From Methylobacterium brachiatum (GTDB lineage: Bacteria > Pseudomonadota > Alphaproteobacteria > Rhizobiales > Beijerinckiaceae): 64,000 nt of DNA. Shown piece after piece: positions 42,839 through 52,966 of the stretch. The stretch is taken from assembly GCF_020523825.1 (NCBI RefSeq), contig NZ_JAJALK010000006.1, forward strand, positions 248,001-312,000, given 5' to 3'. Position 1 is the stretch's first letter, and each line of letters opens with the position of its first letter. Below the pieces are notes generated by a model. It was not told the origin of the DNA. It saw nothing but the letters and a program-made list of their open reading frames with translations, and did not search any database. A program made the translations under genes and the position numbers.

Positions 42839-43688
42839 AATCCTCGCCGAGATACAGGCGCCGGGCATCGGGATTCGCCACGATCTCCTCCGGCGTGCCC
42901 TCGGTGAGGATGCGGCCGGAATGGGCGATGTAGGCGCGGTCGATCAGGCCCAGCGTCTCGCGCACGTTGTGATCGGTGATCAGCACGCCGATGCCGCGCT
43001 GCTTGAGGTGCTTCACCAGATCCTGGATGTCGCCCACCGCGATCGGGTCGATGCCGGCGAAGGGCTCGTCGAGCAGCATGAAGGTCGGCGAGGAGGCGAG
43101 CGCCCGGGCGATCTCGCAGCGCCGCCGCTCACCGCCCGACAGCGCGATCGAGGGCGACTTGCGCAGGCGCGCGATGTCGAACTCTTCGAGCAGCGCATCG
43201 AGCTTGCGCGCCCGCTCTTTGCGATCCGGCTCGACCACTTCGAGCACGGCGCGGATATTGTCCTCGACGGTGAGCCCCCGGAAGATCGAGGCTTCCTGCG
43301 GCAGGTAGCCGATCCCGAGCCGCGCCCGCTGGTACATCGGCAGATGGGTGATCGGCAGGCCGTCCAGGGTGATGTGGCCGCGGTCGGCCGCCACCAGCCC
43401 GGTGATCATGTAGAAGATTGTGGTCTTGCCGGCACCGTTGGGGCCGAGCAGCCCCACCGCCTCGCCGGTGCGGACCGTGAGCCCCGCCTCGTGCACCACG
43501 GTGCGGGCGCCGTAGCTCTTGCGCAGGCCGCGCACGCTCAGGATGCCGGGCCCACCCTCTTCCGCCGCAGCGATCTCGTCGGCATCCGCGACGGGCGGAT
43601 CGGCGCGCCGGCCGAACAGGCGGCCGAGCCATGTCGGGCGGGCCGCCGAATCCTGCGGCTCCGCCCGGAACGCGACCGCGCCGCTCAA
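42828..43688 (-). CDS. lptB: LPS export ABC transporter ATPase LptB
   Basis: 286 aa if translation begins at the TTG at 43688, which overlaps the lptA stop (TTGA). Walker A GPNGAGKT is at 82-89, LSGGERRRCEIARAL near 183 and MLLDEPFAGIDP in Walker B. The first 47 residues are an extension not needed for function; a GTG in LSVRGL could be an alternative start. LptB powers LptFG to pull LPS out of the inner membrane. The gene that often follows in alphaproteobacteria, rpoN, is absent here; a convergent MFS gene lies there instead. Confidence 0.9.
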   Translation of the reverse strand: MSGAVAFRAEPQDSAARPTWLGRLFGRRADPPVADADEIAAAEEGGPGILSVRGLRKSYGARTVVHEAGLTVRTGEAVGLLGPNGAGKTTIFYMITGLVAADRGHITLDGLPITHLPMYQRARLGIGYLPQEASIFRGLTVEDNIRAVLEVVEPDRKERARKLDALLEEFDIARLRKSPSIALSGGERRRCEIARALASSPTFMLLDEPFAGIDPIAVGDIQDLVKHLKQRGIGVLITDHNVRETLGLIDRAYIAHSGRILTEGTPEEIVANPDARRLYLGEDFRL

Positions 43689-44353
43689 TTGACCTGGGCC
43701 CGCGGCTTGACCGGCGGCTGCGCGCAGCCCTTCGGCTTGCCATCCTTGGCGTCGGCCTTCTCGCCGGGCACGAACAGGGCGGAGACGCGCCCGCCGGCCA
43801 CCGGGTCCATGTTCGCCCGCCCGGTGCCCATATCGTAGACCAGACGCTGGCCGCGGGTGACGTTCTGGCACTGGCTCAGCACGACGTTGCCGGTGAGCAC
43901 GATGCGCTTGGCATCCTGGTCGAACACCGCGTGATCGCCGGTGGCGACCTGGTCCTTCTGGACCACCGTGACCGGGCCGGCGCAATCGACCTTCTGGATC
44001 CCGTTCTCGGCCGGGTTCTTCGGCGCCGGTGCCTCGGCACCCGCATCCGCGGACGCATCCTTGCTCGCAGCATCCTTGGCCGCGCTGTCCTTGCCGCGCT
44101 TGTAGTAGACGGTCATGGTCGAGCAGCGGATCGTGCTCTCGCCCTGCACGGCCACGACGTTGCCGACGAACACCGCCCGGTTCTCCCGGTCGAACACGTC
44201 GAGCCGGTCGGCGTCGATCTTGATCGGGTCCTTGCCGCCGCCGCCGATATTGCCGAAGGGCGAATCCTTCTTCGCCGGCTTCTCGGCGAGGGCCGGGCCA
44301 GCGAATGCCAGGCCCACGGCCAGGGCCGCACAGAGCGTTGCGCGCGCGCTCAT
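43685..44353 (-). CDS. lptA: Periplasmic LPS-bridge protein LptA (OstA-like)
   Basis: 222 aa: signal peptide to about residue 23 (ALA|EK), then the OstA-like beta-jellyroll (IKIDADRLDVFDRENRAVFVGNVVAVQG; later GDHAVFDQDAKRIVLTGNVVLSQ). An Ala/Lys/Asp-rich insert at about 88-115 splits the domain. It forms the bridge that carries LPS across the periplasm. ATGA overlap with lptC and TTGA overlap with lptB mean all three are translationally coupled. Confidence 0.9.
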   Translation of the reverse strand: MSARATLCAALAVGLAFAGPALAEKPAKKDSPFGNIGGGGKDPIKIDADRLDVFDRENRAVFVGNVVAVQGESTIRCSTMTVYYKRGKDSAAKDAASKDASADAGAEAPAPKNPAENGIQKVDCAGPVTVVQKDQVATGDHAVFDQDAKRIVLTGNVVLSQCQNVTRGQRLVYDMGTGRANMDPVAGGRVSALFVPGEKADAKDGKPKGCAQPPVKPRAQVN

Positions 44354-45069
44354 CGGCTGCCTTCCGCCGGCTCGGCGTTCGAGGTCAGGATGCGCGAGGG
44401 CGCCTTGTCGGCCGGGTCGTCGTTGACGATCACGACATGCACGTTCCCGACGAAGGAGATCCGCTTGCCGTTCTCGACCACGTCGAGGGCGTTGGCATTC
44501 ACGGTGGCGCGCGGGGTCGCGACGGTGACCGGTTCCTGGGAACTCACCGAGCCGGTCTTGAACACCACCGCGGCCGAGCGCAGGCGCGCCTCCTCGCCCC
44601 TGTCGGTCCAGATCCGGATGTCGTCCTTCAGGTCGAGCGCCTCGCGGGCGGTGTCGAACAGGCCGGACGCGGCCGAGAGCCGGGCCATGCCGCCCTGGTC
44701 GTCGGTGGCGAGATGCCCGCGCATCCGCTCCAGCTCGATCAGGCTCGGCTTGCGGACGTCCTGGAGGGCGGCGTCGGCCGTCACCTCGTAGCCGCGGTTG
44801 CCCTGGCGGAAGCCCGCGAGCCGCGGGCTCTCCATGCGGACCTTGGAGCCGGCCACCGTCACCGGGCCGAGAGAGACGCCCGGCAGGTTCGTCGCGAAGG
44901 GATTGAACAGATAGGCGAGCAGCAGCGCGACCGAGCCGCCGGCCGCGACCGGGATGAGGCGGCGCATCGTCCGCACACGGCCGCTGTGGCGGTACGCCCG
45001 GGCATGAGCCCGCGTGCGCGCCGCCGCGACCGCCTGTCCGTTGCCGGCTGAAGCCTCGACCGGGTTCAT
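44350..45069 (-). CDS. lptC: LPS export protein LptC
   Basis: 239 aa from ATG 45069. One membrane anchor (about 38-52, LIPVAAGGSVALLLAYL) and a periplasmic OstA-type beta-jellyroll (GYEVTADAALQDVRKPSLIELERM; ATVNANALDVVENGKRISFVGNVHVV). It receives LPS from LptFG and passes it to LptA. First gene of the coupled lptC-lptA-lptB set; the soluble N-terminal 35 residues are longer than the E. coli protein's. Confidence 0.88.
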   Translation of the reverse strand: MNPVEASAGNGQAVAAARTRAHARAYRHSGRVRTMRRLIPVAAGGSVALLLAYLFNPFATNLPGVSLGPVTVAGSKVRMESPRLAGFRQGNRGYEVTADAALQDVRKPSLIELERMRGHLATDDQGGMARLSAASGLFDTAREALDLKDDIRIWTDRGEEARLRSAAVVFKTGSVSSQEPVTVATPRATVNANALDVVENGKRISFVGNVHVVIVNDDPADKAPSRILTSNAEPAEGSR

Positions 45070-45380
45070 GCAGCGTCCGTGAGGCGCGCAGGCCGCGCGC
45101 ACGAGAGGGATCGGCTCAGACGCCTGCGGCCCCCACCGCGCCCGCGCCTCCGATCGGGGGATGGCCCCGACCGGTGGCGAAGTTATGGCTCGCCTGTTTC
45201 GGAATGATCAACCGAACTCGGAAACTTTCGTCGCGGATGTGTGTGAGCACACATCCGCCTGTTGCAGCAACGTGGCTGCGAAGAGGTCCGCTGTGCGAAG
45301 CGCCTCCCCGTTTTCGCGAGCGCAGCCGGGCCCGAGCGCATGGGGCCCGGCCGCGATCCCGCGGAGCGAATCGCTCAGCG
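45070..45380. promoter_or_regulatory. Gap between htpG end and lptC start, with an 11-bp perfect inverted repeat
   Basis: 311 bases, no credible gene. At 45233-45258 lies a perfect inverted repeat, GCGGATGTGTG and CACACATCCGC around TGAG. It has no T-run on either strand, so it may be an operator or a T-less terminator of htpG. AT-rich DNA at 45185-45235 could hold the lptC promoter. Confidence 0.45.
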
Positions 45381-47213
45381 TCAGGCGCCGCGGGCCGCCG
45401 CCAGGGCCGCCGCGATCGTGCGGGCGAACCCCGCCGGATCGCGCAGGCTGTCACCGTCCTGAACGCGGGCGAGGTCGAGCAGCGTGCCGGCCTCCTTGGT
45501 GATGTCCGATTCGGGCGCGGCGGCGAGCGCCCGGATCAACGGGTGGCGAGGGTTGATCTCCAGCACCGGCTGCGCGGCGGCGCCGCGGCCGGCACGGCGC
45601 ATCAGCCGCTGCATCTGCAGGTCGGGGCCGGCGCTGCCGGCCGAGAGCACCACGGCCGAGTCGACCAGCCGGTCGGTGGTCCGGACGTCCGAGACCTCGG
45701 CGCCCAGAGCCGTCTTCAAGGCGGCCACGAACGCGTCGATGCCTTCCGGCGCCTCCGGCTGGTCACCCGCGAGCGCGAATTTCGACAGGTCGAGGCCGCC
45801 CTTGGTGATCGACTTGAGCGGCTTGTCCTCGAAGCTGCCGAGCTGGTCGGGCCAGAAGGCGTCGACATGGTCGGAGAGCAGCAGCACCTCGAGGCCCCTG
45901 GCCTTGAAGCCCTCGAGCTGCGGGGACGATTTCAGCGCCTCGGCATCGTCGGCGACGAGGTAGTAGATCGCATCCTGGCCGTCCTTCATGCGGGACACGT
46001 AGTCCGGCAGCGAGGTCCAGCCCTCCACGGCGGAGGAGCGGAAGCGCAGCAGGGGCGCGATCTCGCCGCGGCGCTCGAAATCCTCGTAGATGCCCTCCTT
46101 GAGCACCGCGCCGAAATTTTCCCAGAAGGTCTGGTAGCTCTCGGCATCCTTGGCGCGGGTGGTCAGCTCGGAGACGACGCGGCCGGTCACCGCGCGGCGG
46201 ATCCGGGCGAGTGCCGGCGTCGATTGCAGCATCTCGCGGGAGACGTTGAGCGGCAGGTCCTCGGTGTCCACGACGCCCTGGACGAAGCGCAGCCACGGCG
46301 GCAGCAGCTCGGCCTCGTCGGTGATGAACATCCGGCGGACATGCAGACGGACCTTGCTCTGCCGGTCGTTCTCCAGCGCCTGGAACGGCCTCGCGCCGGG
46401 CACGAACAGCAAAGCTGAGAATTCGAGCTGGCCTTCGGCGCGCCAGTGCAGCGTCGCCCAGGGCTTGTCGAAGTTCATGCCGATGGCGTGGTAGAACGCC
46501 TCGTACTGCTCCTCGGTCACCTCGGATTTCGGCTTCCGCCAGAGGGCGGTGCCCTGGTTGGCCGATTCGTCCTTGCCGTCGCGGACGATGGCGATCGGGA
46601 CGGTGATGAAGTCGGCCCATTTCCGCACGAGGTGATCGAGGCGGTAGGGTTCGAGGTACTCGTCCGCATCCTCCTTGAGGTGCAGCACGATGTCGGTGCC
46701 GGGCTCGGCCCGGGTGGCGGGCTCCAGCGTGTAGCTGCCCTGGCCTTCGGACGCCCAGGTCCAGGCCTCGTCGCTGCCGGCCCGGCGCGACGTGACCGTG
46801 ACCCGGTCGGCGACCATGAAGGCCGAGTAGAAGCCGACGCCGAACTGGCCGATCAGGCTCGGGCGGTCCTCGGCCTTGGCCGCGTCCAGGGTCTGCGAGA
46901 AGGCCCGGGTGCCGGAACGGGCGATGGTGCCGAGATTGGCCGCCAGATCCTCCTTGGTCATGCCGATGCCGGCATCCGAGATGGTCAGGGTGCGCGCCTC
47001 CTTGTCGGGCACGATCCGGACCTTCGCGTCCGGCGGCAGGGCGCTCGCCGCCGAGGTCAGGGCCTCGAACCGGCGCCGATCCATGGCGTCGGCGGCGTTG
47101 GCGACGAGTTCGCGCAGGAAGATCTCGCGGTCGGAATAGAGCGCGTGCACGACGAGGTCGAGGAGCCGACCCACCTCCGCCCCGAACTCGTGCCGCTCAA
47201 TCGTCTCGCTCAC
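45381..47213 (-). CDS. htpG: Molecular chaperone HtpG (Hsp90)
   Basis: 610 aa, normal for HtpG. The GHKL ATPase domain shows NAADAMD (near residue 40), DAGIGMT (near 80) and [11 protein letters not shown] (near 123); the middle domain has the catalytic Arg region [11 protein letters not shown] near 320; a dimerisation domain follows. Cytosolic protein-folding chaperone, often heat- and stress-induced. Flanked by kup upstream and lptCAB downstream on the same strand, probably independently transcribed. Confidence 0.97.
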   Translation of the reverse strand: MSETIERHEFGAEVGRLLDLVVHALYSDREIFLRELVANAADAMDRRRFEALTSAASALPPDAKVRIVPDKEARTLTISDAGIGMTKEDLAANLGTIARSGTRAFSQTLDAAKAEDRPSLIGQFGVGFYSAFMVADRVTVTSRRAGSDEAWTWASEGQGSYTLEPATRAEPGTDIVLHLKEDADEYLEPYRLDHLVRKWADFITVPIAIVRDGKDESANQGTALWRKPKSEVTEEQYEAFYHAIGMNFDKPWATLHWRAEGQLEFSALLFVPGARPFQALENDRQSKVRLHVRRMFITDEAELLPPWLRFVQGVVDTEDLPLNVSREMLQSTPALARIRRAVTGRVVSELTTRAKDAESYQTFWENFGAVLKEGIYEDFERRGEIAPLLRFRSSAVEGWTSLPDYVSRMKDGQDAIYYLVADDAEALKSSPQLEGFKARGLEVLLLSDHVDAFWPDQLGSFEDKPLKSITKGGLDLSKFALAGDQPEAPEGIDAFVAALKTALGAEVSDVRTTDRLVDSAVVLSAGSAGPDLQMQRLMRRAGRGAAAQPVLEINPRHPLIRALAAAPESDITKEAGTLLDLARVQDGDSLRDPAGFARTIAAALAAARGA

Positions 47214-47312
47214 GGGTGATGCCTCCGCGTAGGGGAAAATGCGGGGCGGATATGCCCGCGCGACCAGCCGTTTTCAATGAGGCGTCAGGGGGATCGGCAG
47301 GGTGTGAAGAAA

Positions 47313-49298
47313 TCAGATCTCGATCTCGGTCCCGACCTCGACGATCTGCCGGGTCGGCAGGCAGAAATGGGCGCCGGTGCGCTCGGCATTCCGCTTCATG
47401 AAGGCGAACAGGCCCTGGCGCCACAGGGCCATGCCGGGTCTGGCCGACGGGATGACCACCTCGTGGCCGACGAAGTAGGTCAGATCCTCCAGGTATTCCG
47501 GCGGCAGCAGGCCGCTCTTCACCGCGCATTGCAGCCCCTCGGGGATCGAGGCCGTCTGCATGAAGCCGTAGCGCAGGACGACGCGCTCCATGCCGGGGGT
47601 GTATTTCGAGATCGCCTTGCGGATGCCCTGGGCGACCAGGGTCACCTGCGCCCGCTCCTCGGCGGGGATCACCGGGGCCTCCTCGTAGATCACGGTGATC
47701 AGCAGGATGCGCTCGTGCAGGCAGCGGCTGCGCTCGACCAGCCGGCCCAGGGCCATCGGGATGCCTTCGGTGGCGGCGGTGAGGAAGGCCGCGGTGCCCG
47801 GCAGGGTGACGGGCGGGTGAGACGCGAGGCGGGCCAGGAACGTCGCCTCCGGCTGGCGCATGGTCTCGCGCACCGCCTCCAGGACGTGGTTGCCCTTCAT
47901 CCAGGTCAGCATCAGGAAGGCGACCGCGGCGGCGAGCACCAGCGGAAACCAGCCGCCCTCGAACAGCTTTACGCTGTTGGCGGCGAAGAACAGGGCGTCG
48001 ATGGCGAGGAAGAAGCCGTTGACCGCGAAAACCAGGATCGGGTTGTAGCCCCAGCGCAGGGCGATGAGGGCGGCAAGCAGGGTGGTGATGCCCATCAGCG
48101 CCGAGACCGCGATCCCGTAGGCCCCGGCGAGCGCGTCGGAGGATTCGAACACCACGACGGCGGTCAGCGTCCCCGCAGCGAGCAGCCAATTCACCGCCGG
48201 CACGTAGATCTGGCCGCGCTCGTCCTGATCGGTGTGGACCACCCGCATCGTCGGCATGAAGCCGAGCTGGATCGATTGCTGGGTGAGCGAATACACGCCC
48301 GAGATCACCGCCTGCGAGGCGATCACCGTGGCCATCGTCGCCAGGGCGACCAGCGGATAATGCGCCCATTCGGGGGCCAGCAGGTAGAACGGGTTCTCGA
48401 TGGCGCTCGGATCGGCCATCAGCAGGGCGCCCTGCCCGCAATAATGGATCAGCAGCGCCGGCAGGACGAGGCCGAACCAGGCCGCGCGGATCGCCGGGGC
48501 GCCGAAATGGCCGAGATCGGCATACATCGCCTCGCCACCGGTGACCGCCAGGAAGGCCGCGCCGAGCATCATGAAGCTCACATGCCAGCCCGCATGGGCG
48601 AGGAAGTCCACGGCCCGCCAGGGATTGGCCGCCCCCAGAATCTCCGGGGCGCGCAGGATGCTCGGGATCGCCAGCAGGACCAGGACCACGAACCAGATCA
48701 GCATCACCGGGCCGAACACCCGACCGATCACCGCGACACCCTTGTGCTGGACGGCGAACAGGGCGACCAGGATCACCAGCGTGATCGGCACCACGAACGG
48801 GGTCAGCACCGGCGCATCGACCTTCAGCCCCTCGATGGCCGAGAGCACCGAGATCGCCGGGGTGATCGCGCCATCGCCGTAGAGCAGGGCCGCGCCGACC
48901 AGCCCGACCACCAGCAGCACGGCTTTCCAGGTCCCCGGCCGCGCCTGCCGGGCGCCGAGCAGGGCCAGCATGGCGACGATGCCGCCCTCCCCCCGGTTGT
49001 CCGCGCGCAGGATCAGCACCGCGTATTTCAGCGACACGATCAGGATCAGCGACCACAGGATCAGGGACACCGCCCCCAGCGCCGCCGCCGGCACCGCGGC
49101 GCCGCCCGCGGTCGCCGCCTTCACGGCCTCCTTGAAGGCGTAGAGCGGGCTGGTCCCGATATCGCCGTAGACGACGCCCAGCGCCCCGAGCATGAGCGCC
49201 GGGCCGGGCCCGTGCCGGACGGCGCCGGGTTTTCGCGCCACCGGCGCGGCGGGCAGGGTGACCGCCGGAGCAGCCGCGGAACTCAGGGCTTGGCGCAC
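47313..49298 (-). CDS. kup: Low-affinity potassium transporter Kup
   Basis: 661 aa from GTG. Start of the membrane domain reads LGALGVVYGDIGTSPLYAFKE, the Kup/HAK/KT hallmark, and the selectivity-related RADNRGEGGIVAMLAL follows. About twelve helices to residue 470, then a cytoplasmic C-terminal domain. A K+:H+ symporter. The first 35 residues are variable. Expressed independently of htpG, which starts 99 bases downstream of its stop. Confidence 0.95.
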   Translation of the reverse strand: MRQALSSAAAPAVTLPAAPVARKPGAVRHGPGPALMLGALGVVYGDIGTSPLYAFKEAVKAATAGGAAVPAAALGAVSLILWSLILIVSLKYAVLILRADNRGEGGIVAMLALLGARQARPGTWKAVLLVVGLVGAALLYGDGAITPAISVLSAIEGLKVDAPVLTPFVVPITLVILVALFAVQHKGVAVIGRVFGPVMLIWFVVLVLLAIPSILRAPEILGAANPWRAVDFLAHAGWHVSFMMLGAAFLAVTGGEAMYADLGHFGAPAIRAAWFGLVLPALLIHYCGQGALLMADPSAIENPFYLLAPEWAHYPLVALATMATVIASQAVISGVYSLTQQSIQLGFMPTMRVVHTDQDERGQIYVPAVNWLLAAGTLTAVVVFESSDALAGAYGIAVSALMGITTLLAALIALRWGYNPILVFAVNGFFLAIDALFFAANSVKLFEGGWFPLVLAAAVAFLMLTWMKGNHVLEAVRETMRQPEATFLARLASHPPVTLPGTAAFLTAATEGIPMALGRLVERSRCLHERILLITVIYEEAPVIPAEERAQVTLVAQGIRKAISKYTPGMERVVLRYGFMQTASIPEGLQCAVKSGLLPPEYLEDLTYFVGHEVVIPSARPGMALWRQGLFAFMKRNAERTGAHFCLPTRQIVEVGTEIEI

Positions 49299-49473
49299 GG
49301 GCGTATCCGGTCGATGGCGGCACTGTCGTGCGCGACCTTAGCAAGCCGGATGCGGGGCGGAAGACTTAATCCCTCACCGCCGCGAACGCGGCGAAGACTT
49401 GTCACCCGAACCCGATGACATTGGAATGAAGCTCGTTGCCCCCTCCCCGAACACGGGGAGGGAGTCTTCTGTC

Positions 49474-50361
49474 TCAGGCGGCGTCCAGGCCCAGATCGAT
49501 GATCGCCGCCGAATGGGTGATCCAGCCGCAGGAGATCAGGTCGACGCCCGAGGCCGCCACCGCGCCCACGGTCTCGCGGGTGATGCGGCCGGACGCCTCC
49601 GAGAGGGCGCGGCCGTCGATCATCGCGACGGCGCGGGTCAGCAGGTCGGGACCCATATTGTCCAGCAGGACCGCGTCGACCCCGATCGAGAGGGCTTCTT
49701 CCAGCTGATCGAGGCTGTCGACCTCGCACTCGATCTTCACCAGATGGCCGGCTCGGGCCCGGGCGCGCTCGATCGCCGGCACGATGCCGCCGGCCACCGC
49801 CACGTGGTTGTCCTTGATCAGCACCGCGTCGTCGAGGCCGAAGCGGTGGTTGGAGCCGCCGCCGGCCCGGACCGCGTGCTTCTCCAGGGCGCGCAGGCCG
49901 GGGGTGGTCTTGCGGGTGCAGACGATCGAGGCATTGCCGTGCGGGCGGGCCGCCTCGACGAGGCCGTTCGTCGCCGTGGCGACGCCGGACATCCGGCATA
50001 GCAGGTTCAGGGCGACGCGCTCGGCGGTCAGGATCGCCCGGGCCGGCCCTTCGAGGCGCAGAACCACGTCGCCGGGCGACACGCGGGCGCCGTCGCTGCG
50101 CTCGACCGTGACGGTCACGGCCGGATCGATCAGCGCGAAGGCGATGGACGCGGCGTCGGTGCCGGAGATGACACCGGCCTGCCGGGACGCGATCACGCCG
50201 CGCATCCGCTCGCCGGGCGGCACGATGGCATCGGTGGTGATATCGCCGGCCCGGCCGAGATCCTCGACCAGGGCGGCGCGCACCACCGGCTCCACCAGGA
50301 GCCGCGGCAGGGGAAGGATCTCTGCCGTCAGGACCGATTGCGTCAGGACCGATTGCGTCAT
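49474..50361 (-). CDS. nadC: Nicotinate-nucleotide pyrophosphorylase (carboxylating)
   Basis: 295 aa. Quinolinate phosphoribosyltransferase: converts quinolinate and PRPP to nicotinate mononucleotide with loss of CO2. Motifs ERVALNLLCRMSGVAT (about 122-137), CTRKTTPGLR (about 155) and KDNH (near 190) are diagnostic. ATG at 50361 overlaps the nadB stop (ATGA). The first 12 residues contain a doubled TQSVL unit, possibly a small in-frame duplication. Confidence 0.96.
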   Translation of the reverse strand: MTQSVLTQSVLTAEILPLPRLLVEPVVRAALVEDLGRAGDITTDAIVPPGERMRGVIASRQAGVISGTDAASIAFALIDPAVTVTVERSDGARVSPGDVVLRLEGPARAILTAERVALNLLCRMSGVATATNGLVEAARPHGNASIVCTRKTTPGLRALEKHAVRAGGGSNHRFGLDDAVLIKDNHVAVAGGIVPAIERARARAGHLVKIECEVDSLDQLEEALSIGVDAVLLDNMGPDLLTRAVAMIDGRALSEASGRITRETVGAVAASGVDLISCGWITHSAAIIDLGLDAA

Positions 50362-51881
50362 GGCGTCAGCTCCGTCCCTGCTTCGATGGTCTCGCGGTGC
50401 TCGGCCTTCAGCGCGGCGAGGGTCGTCTCGGTGTGCACCGCCGGGGCGCTGTGGGGGAAGTCGCTGCGCCAATGGGCGCCGCGGCTCTCCTGGCGGGCGA
50501 GTGCGCCCCGGGCGATCATCAGCGCCACCAGGGCGGCGTCGCACTGGTCCGCGCGGGGCTCGAGGGCCGACACCGCCTCGGCGAGGCCGGCGGCGTCGCG
50601 CACGACGCCGACCTTTGCCTCCATCAGCCTGCGGATCGCCGGCAAGTCGGCGACTGACCGGGGCGCCGCCTTTTCAGGCACGATCGCGCCCGGGAGCGGG
50701 GCGTCGAGGGCGTCGGCGATGAAGCCGGCATAGGCCAGCCCCTCCAGCAGGGAGTTGCTGGCGAGCCGGTTGGCGCCGTGCAGCCCCGTCGAGGCGACCT
50801 CGCCGCAGGCATAGAGGCCCGGGACCGAGGTGGCGCCATGCGCGTCCACCTTCACCCCGCCCATATGATAGTGCGCCGCCGGGCGGACCGGGATCGGCTG
50901 CGCGGCCGGGTCGATGCCGGCGGCGGCGCACAGGCCCGCCACGGTGGGGAAGCGCACCGGCATCGCGGCCCCGAGCGCGCCGCGGGTGTCGAGATAGACC
51001 GTGCGGCCGCGCTGGAGTGCCTGGAAGATGCCGCGGGCGACCACATCGCGCGGGGCGAGGTCGCCGCCCGCGATCCCGGCCATGACGGCCGCGCCGGTCT
51101 CGTCGATCAGCCGGGCCCCCTCCCCGCGCAGGGCCTCGGTGGCCAGCGGCATCGGGTCGGCGCCGGCCGCGATGGCGGTCGGGTGGAACTGCACGAACTC
51201 CATGTCGCGCATCACCGCCCCGGCGCGGGCGGCCAGCGCAAGGCCGCCGCCGACGGCGCCGGGCGGGTTCGTCGTGGCCGCGTAGAGGGCGCCGACGCCG
51301 CCGGTGGCCAGCACCACGGCGCGGGCCGGGATCCGGAACCGGGCGCCGTCGCGCTCGGCCACGATGCCGGCCACCGCGCCGTTCGTGTCCCGCAGCAGGC
51401 CGCAGGCGCGGGCCTCGACCACCTCGACGGAGGGGGCGGACAGGACCGCCCGCACCAGGCCTTCCAGCACCCGGGCGCCGGTGGCGTCGCCGCCGGATCG
51501 GACGATGCGGCGCCGGCCATGCGCGGCCTCGAGACCCAGCGCCAAGGCACCGTCCTCGGCGCGGTCGAATGGGACGCCGATCCGCACCAGCCAGTCGATC
51601 AGCTCCGGCCCGGCCTGGGCGACCCGGAGCGCCACGTCGGGCTCGGTCAGCCCGGCGCCGGCGGCCTCGGTATCGGCGGCGTGGAGCGCGGCGGCATCGT
51701 CGGCCCCGACCGAGGCGGCGATGCCGCCCTGCGCCCAGCCCGTGGCGGTGCCGAGCCCCAGGGCCGAGGCGGTGATCAGCGTCACCGGACGCGGGGCGAG
51801 CCGCAGCGCGACGCTGAGCCCGGCGACGCCGCCGCCGACCACGACGACGCGGTCGGCCGTGTTGGGAGAGACGGCGTTCAT
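50358..51881 (-). CDS. nadB: L-aspartate oxidase
   Basis: 507-aa FAD enzyme that oxidises L-aspartate to iminoaspartate for NadA. Dinucleotide motif GGGVAGL at 15-21, FAD-binding GWAQGGIAA near 47, and active-site blocks EFVQFHPTA, HYHMGGV and GLHGANRLASNSLLEGL. Length is a little shorter than the E. coli enzyme. It begins 2 bases after the nadA stop and overlaps nadC, a single transcript. Confidence 0.96.
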   Translation of the reverse strand: MNAVSPNTADRVVVVGGGVAGLSVALRLAPRPVTLITASALGLGTATGWAQGGIAASVGADDAAALHAADTEAAGAGLTEPDVALRVAQAGPELIDWLVRIGVPFDRAEDGALALGLEAAHGRRRIVRSGGDATGARVLEGLVRAVLSAPSVEVVEARACGLLRDTNGAVAGIVAERDGARFRIPARAVVLATGGVGALYAATTNPPGAVGGGLALAARAGAVMRDMEFVQFHPTAIAAGADPMPLATEALRGEGARLIDETGAAVMAGIAGGDLAPRDVVARGIFQALQRGRTVYLDTRGALGAAMPVRFPTVAGLCAAAGIDPAAQPIPVRPAAHYHMGGVKVDAHGATSVPGLYACGEVASTGLHGANRLASNSLLEGLAYAGFIADALDAPLPGAIVPEKAAPRSVADLPAIRRLMEAKVGVVRDAAGLAEAVSALEPRADQCDAALVALMIARGALARQESRGAHWRSDFPHSAPAVHTETTLAALKAEHRETIEAGTELTP

Positions 51882-51883
51882 CG

Positions 51884-52894
51884 TCAGCGCACCAGCAGCA
51901 TGCGCTCGACCGCCGCCCGGGCGCGGTCGGCGAGCGCCGGATCGACCGTGACCTCGTGGGTCATCGTCTCGAGGGCGCGGCGGATGTTGCCGAGGCTCAT
52001 CCGCTTCATGTGCGGACACATGTTGCAGGGCTTGATGAACTCGATATCCGGGTTCGCGGCCGCGATGTTGTCGGCCATCGAGCACTCGGTCACCAGAACG
52101 ACCTGGCTCGGGCGCTTCTGGAGCACGAAGTCCATCATCATCGCGGTCGAGCCGGAGAAGTCCGATTCGGCGACGACGTCCGGCGGGCATTCCGGATGCG
52201 CGATCACCGTGACGCCGGGATAGCTGTCGCGCACGTCGCGGATGTCGCCGGGCGTGAAGCGCTCGTGCACCTCGCAATGCCCGGCCCAGGTCAGGATCTC
52301 GACCTCGGGCACCTCGGCCTGGACGTTCTGGGCCAGGAACTCGTCCGGGATCATCAGGACCCGGGGAGCGTTCAGCGATCGGACCACAGCGACGGCGTTG
52401 CCGCTGGTGCAGCACAGGTCCGACTCGGCCTTCACGGCGGCGGAGGTGTTCACGTAGGTCACGATCGGCACGCCCGGGTACTTGGCCCGGAGGCCGCGCA
52501 CGTCGGCGGCGGTGATCGAATCGGCCAGCGAGCAGCCCGCGCCCATATCGGGGATCAGCACGGTCTTGCCCGGGTTCAGCAGCTTGGCGGTCTCGGCCAT
52601 GAAGTGGACGCCCGCCAGGACGATGACGTCGGCGTCGACGGTCACCGCCTCCCGGGCGAGCGCGAGGCTGTCGCCGACGATGTCGGCCACCGTGTGGAAG
52701 ATCTCCGGCGCCTGGTAATTGTGCGCCAGGATCACGGCATTGCGCTCGCGCTTCAGCCGCAGGATCGCCTCGATATCGGGGGCGAGCGCCGGCCACTCGA
52801 TCGCGGGGATGTGGCGGCTGACACGGGCGTAGAGATCCGGCAGCGGCAGGCCCGGAACCGACGTGCGAGAGACGGGTGACACGGTCGCCGTCAT
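51884..52894 (-). CDS. nadA: Quinolinate synthase
   Basis: 336 aa from ATG 52894, chosen because GGAGG lies five bases upstream; an in-frame ATG at 52924 falls inside the operator-like palindrome and is unlikely. The three [4Fe-4S] ligands are visible in [20 protein letters not shown] and PCNMCPHMK. NadA condenses iminoaspartate with dihydroxyacetone phosphate to quinolinate, which is oxygen-sensitive chemistry. First gene of nadA-nadB-nadC. Confidence 0.96.
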   Translation of the reverse strand: MTATVSPVSRTSVPGLPLPDLYARVSRHIPAIEWPALAPDIEAILRLKRERNAVILAHNYQAPEIFHTVADIVGDSLALAREAVTVDADVIVLAGVHFMAETAKLLNPGKTVLIPDMGAGCSLADSITAADVRGLRAKYPGVPIVTYVNTSAAVKAESDLCCTSGNAVAVVRSLNAPRVLMIPDEFLAQNVQAEVPEVEILTWAGHCEVHERFTPGDIRDVRDSYPGVTVIAHPECPPDVVAESDFSGSTAMMMDFVLQKRPSQVVLVTECSMADNIAAANPDIEFIKPCNMCPHMKRMSLGNIRRALETMTHEVTVDPALADRARAAVERMLLVR

Positions 52895-52907
52895 GGCGTC
52901 CTCCATT

Positions 52908-52924
52908 ATGCTCAGTTTGAGCAT
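52908..52924. promoter_or_regulatory. Operator-like palindrome ATGCTCA-GTT-TGAGCAT upstream of nadA
   Basis: Perfect 7-3-7 inverted repeat, 13 bases before the nadA ATG. Placed to block transcription or translation initiation of the NAD operon. The half-site ATGCTCA and spacing fit an NAD-responsive repressor such as NadQ (alphaproteobacteria) or an NrtR-type regulator (inference). Confidence 0.6.
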
Positions 52925-52966
52925 TGTGCCGTCTAACTTATGGGCGCCGGATCCGTCTGTCTAGAT

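Noticed and set aside
41407..42933. 508-residue plus-strand frame over the MFS gene
   Set aside because: Same region codes for a typical MFS in another frame; the long frame is Arg/Pro-rich and domain-free.
45174..46418. 414-residue plus-strand frame antisense to htpG
   Set aside because: Shadow of the htpG C-terminal half; no hydrophobic core or motif.
47277..49418. 713-residue frame antisense to kup
   Set aside because: His/Gln/Arg-rich shadow; kup is unmistakable on the other strand.
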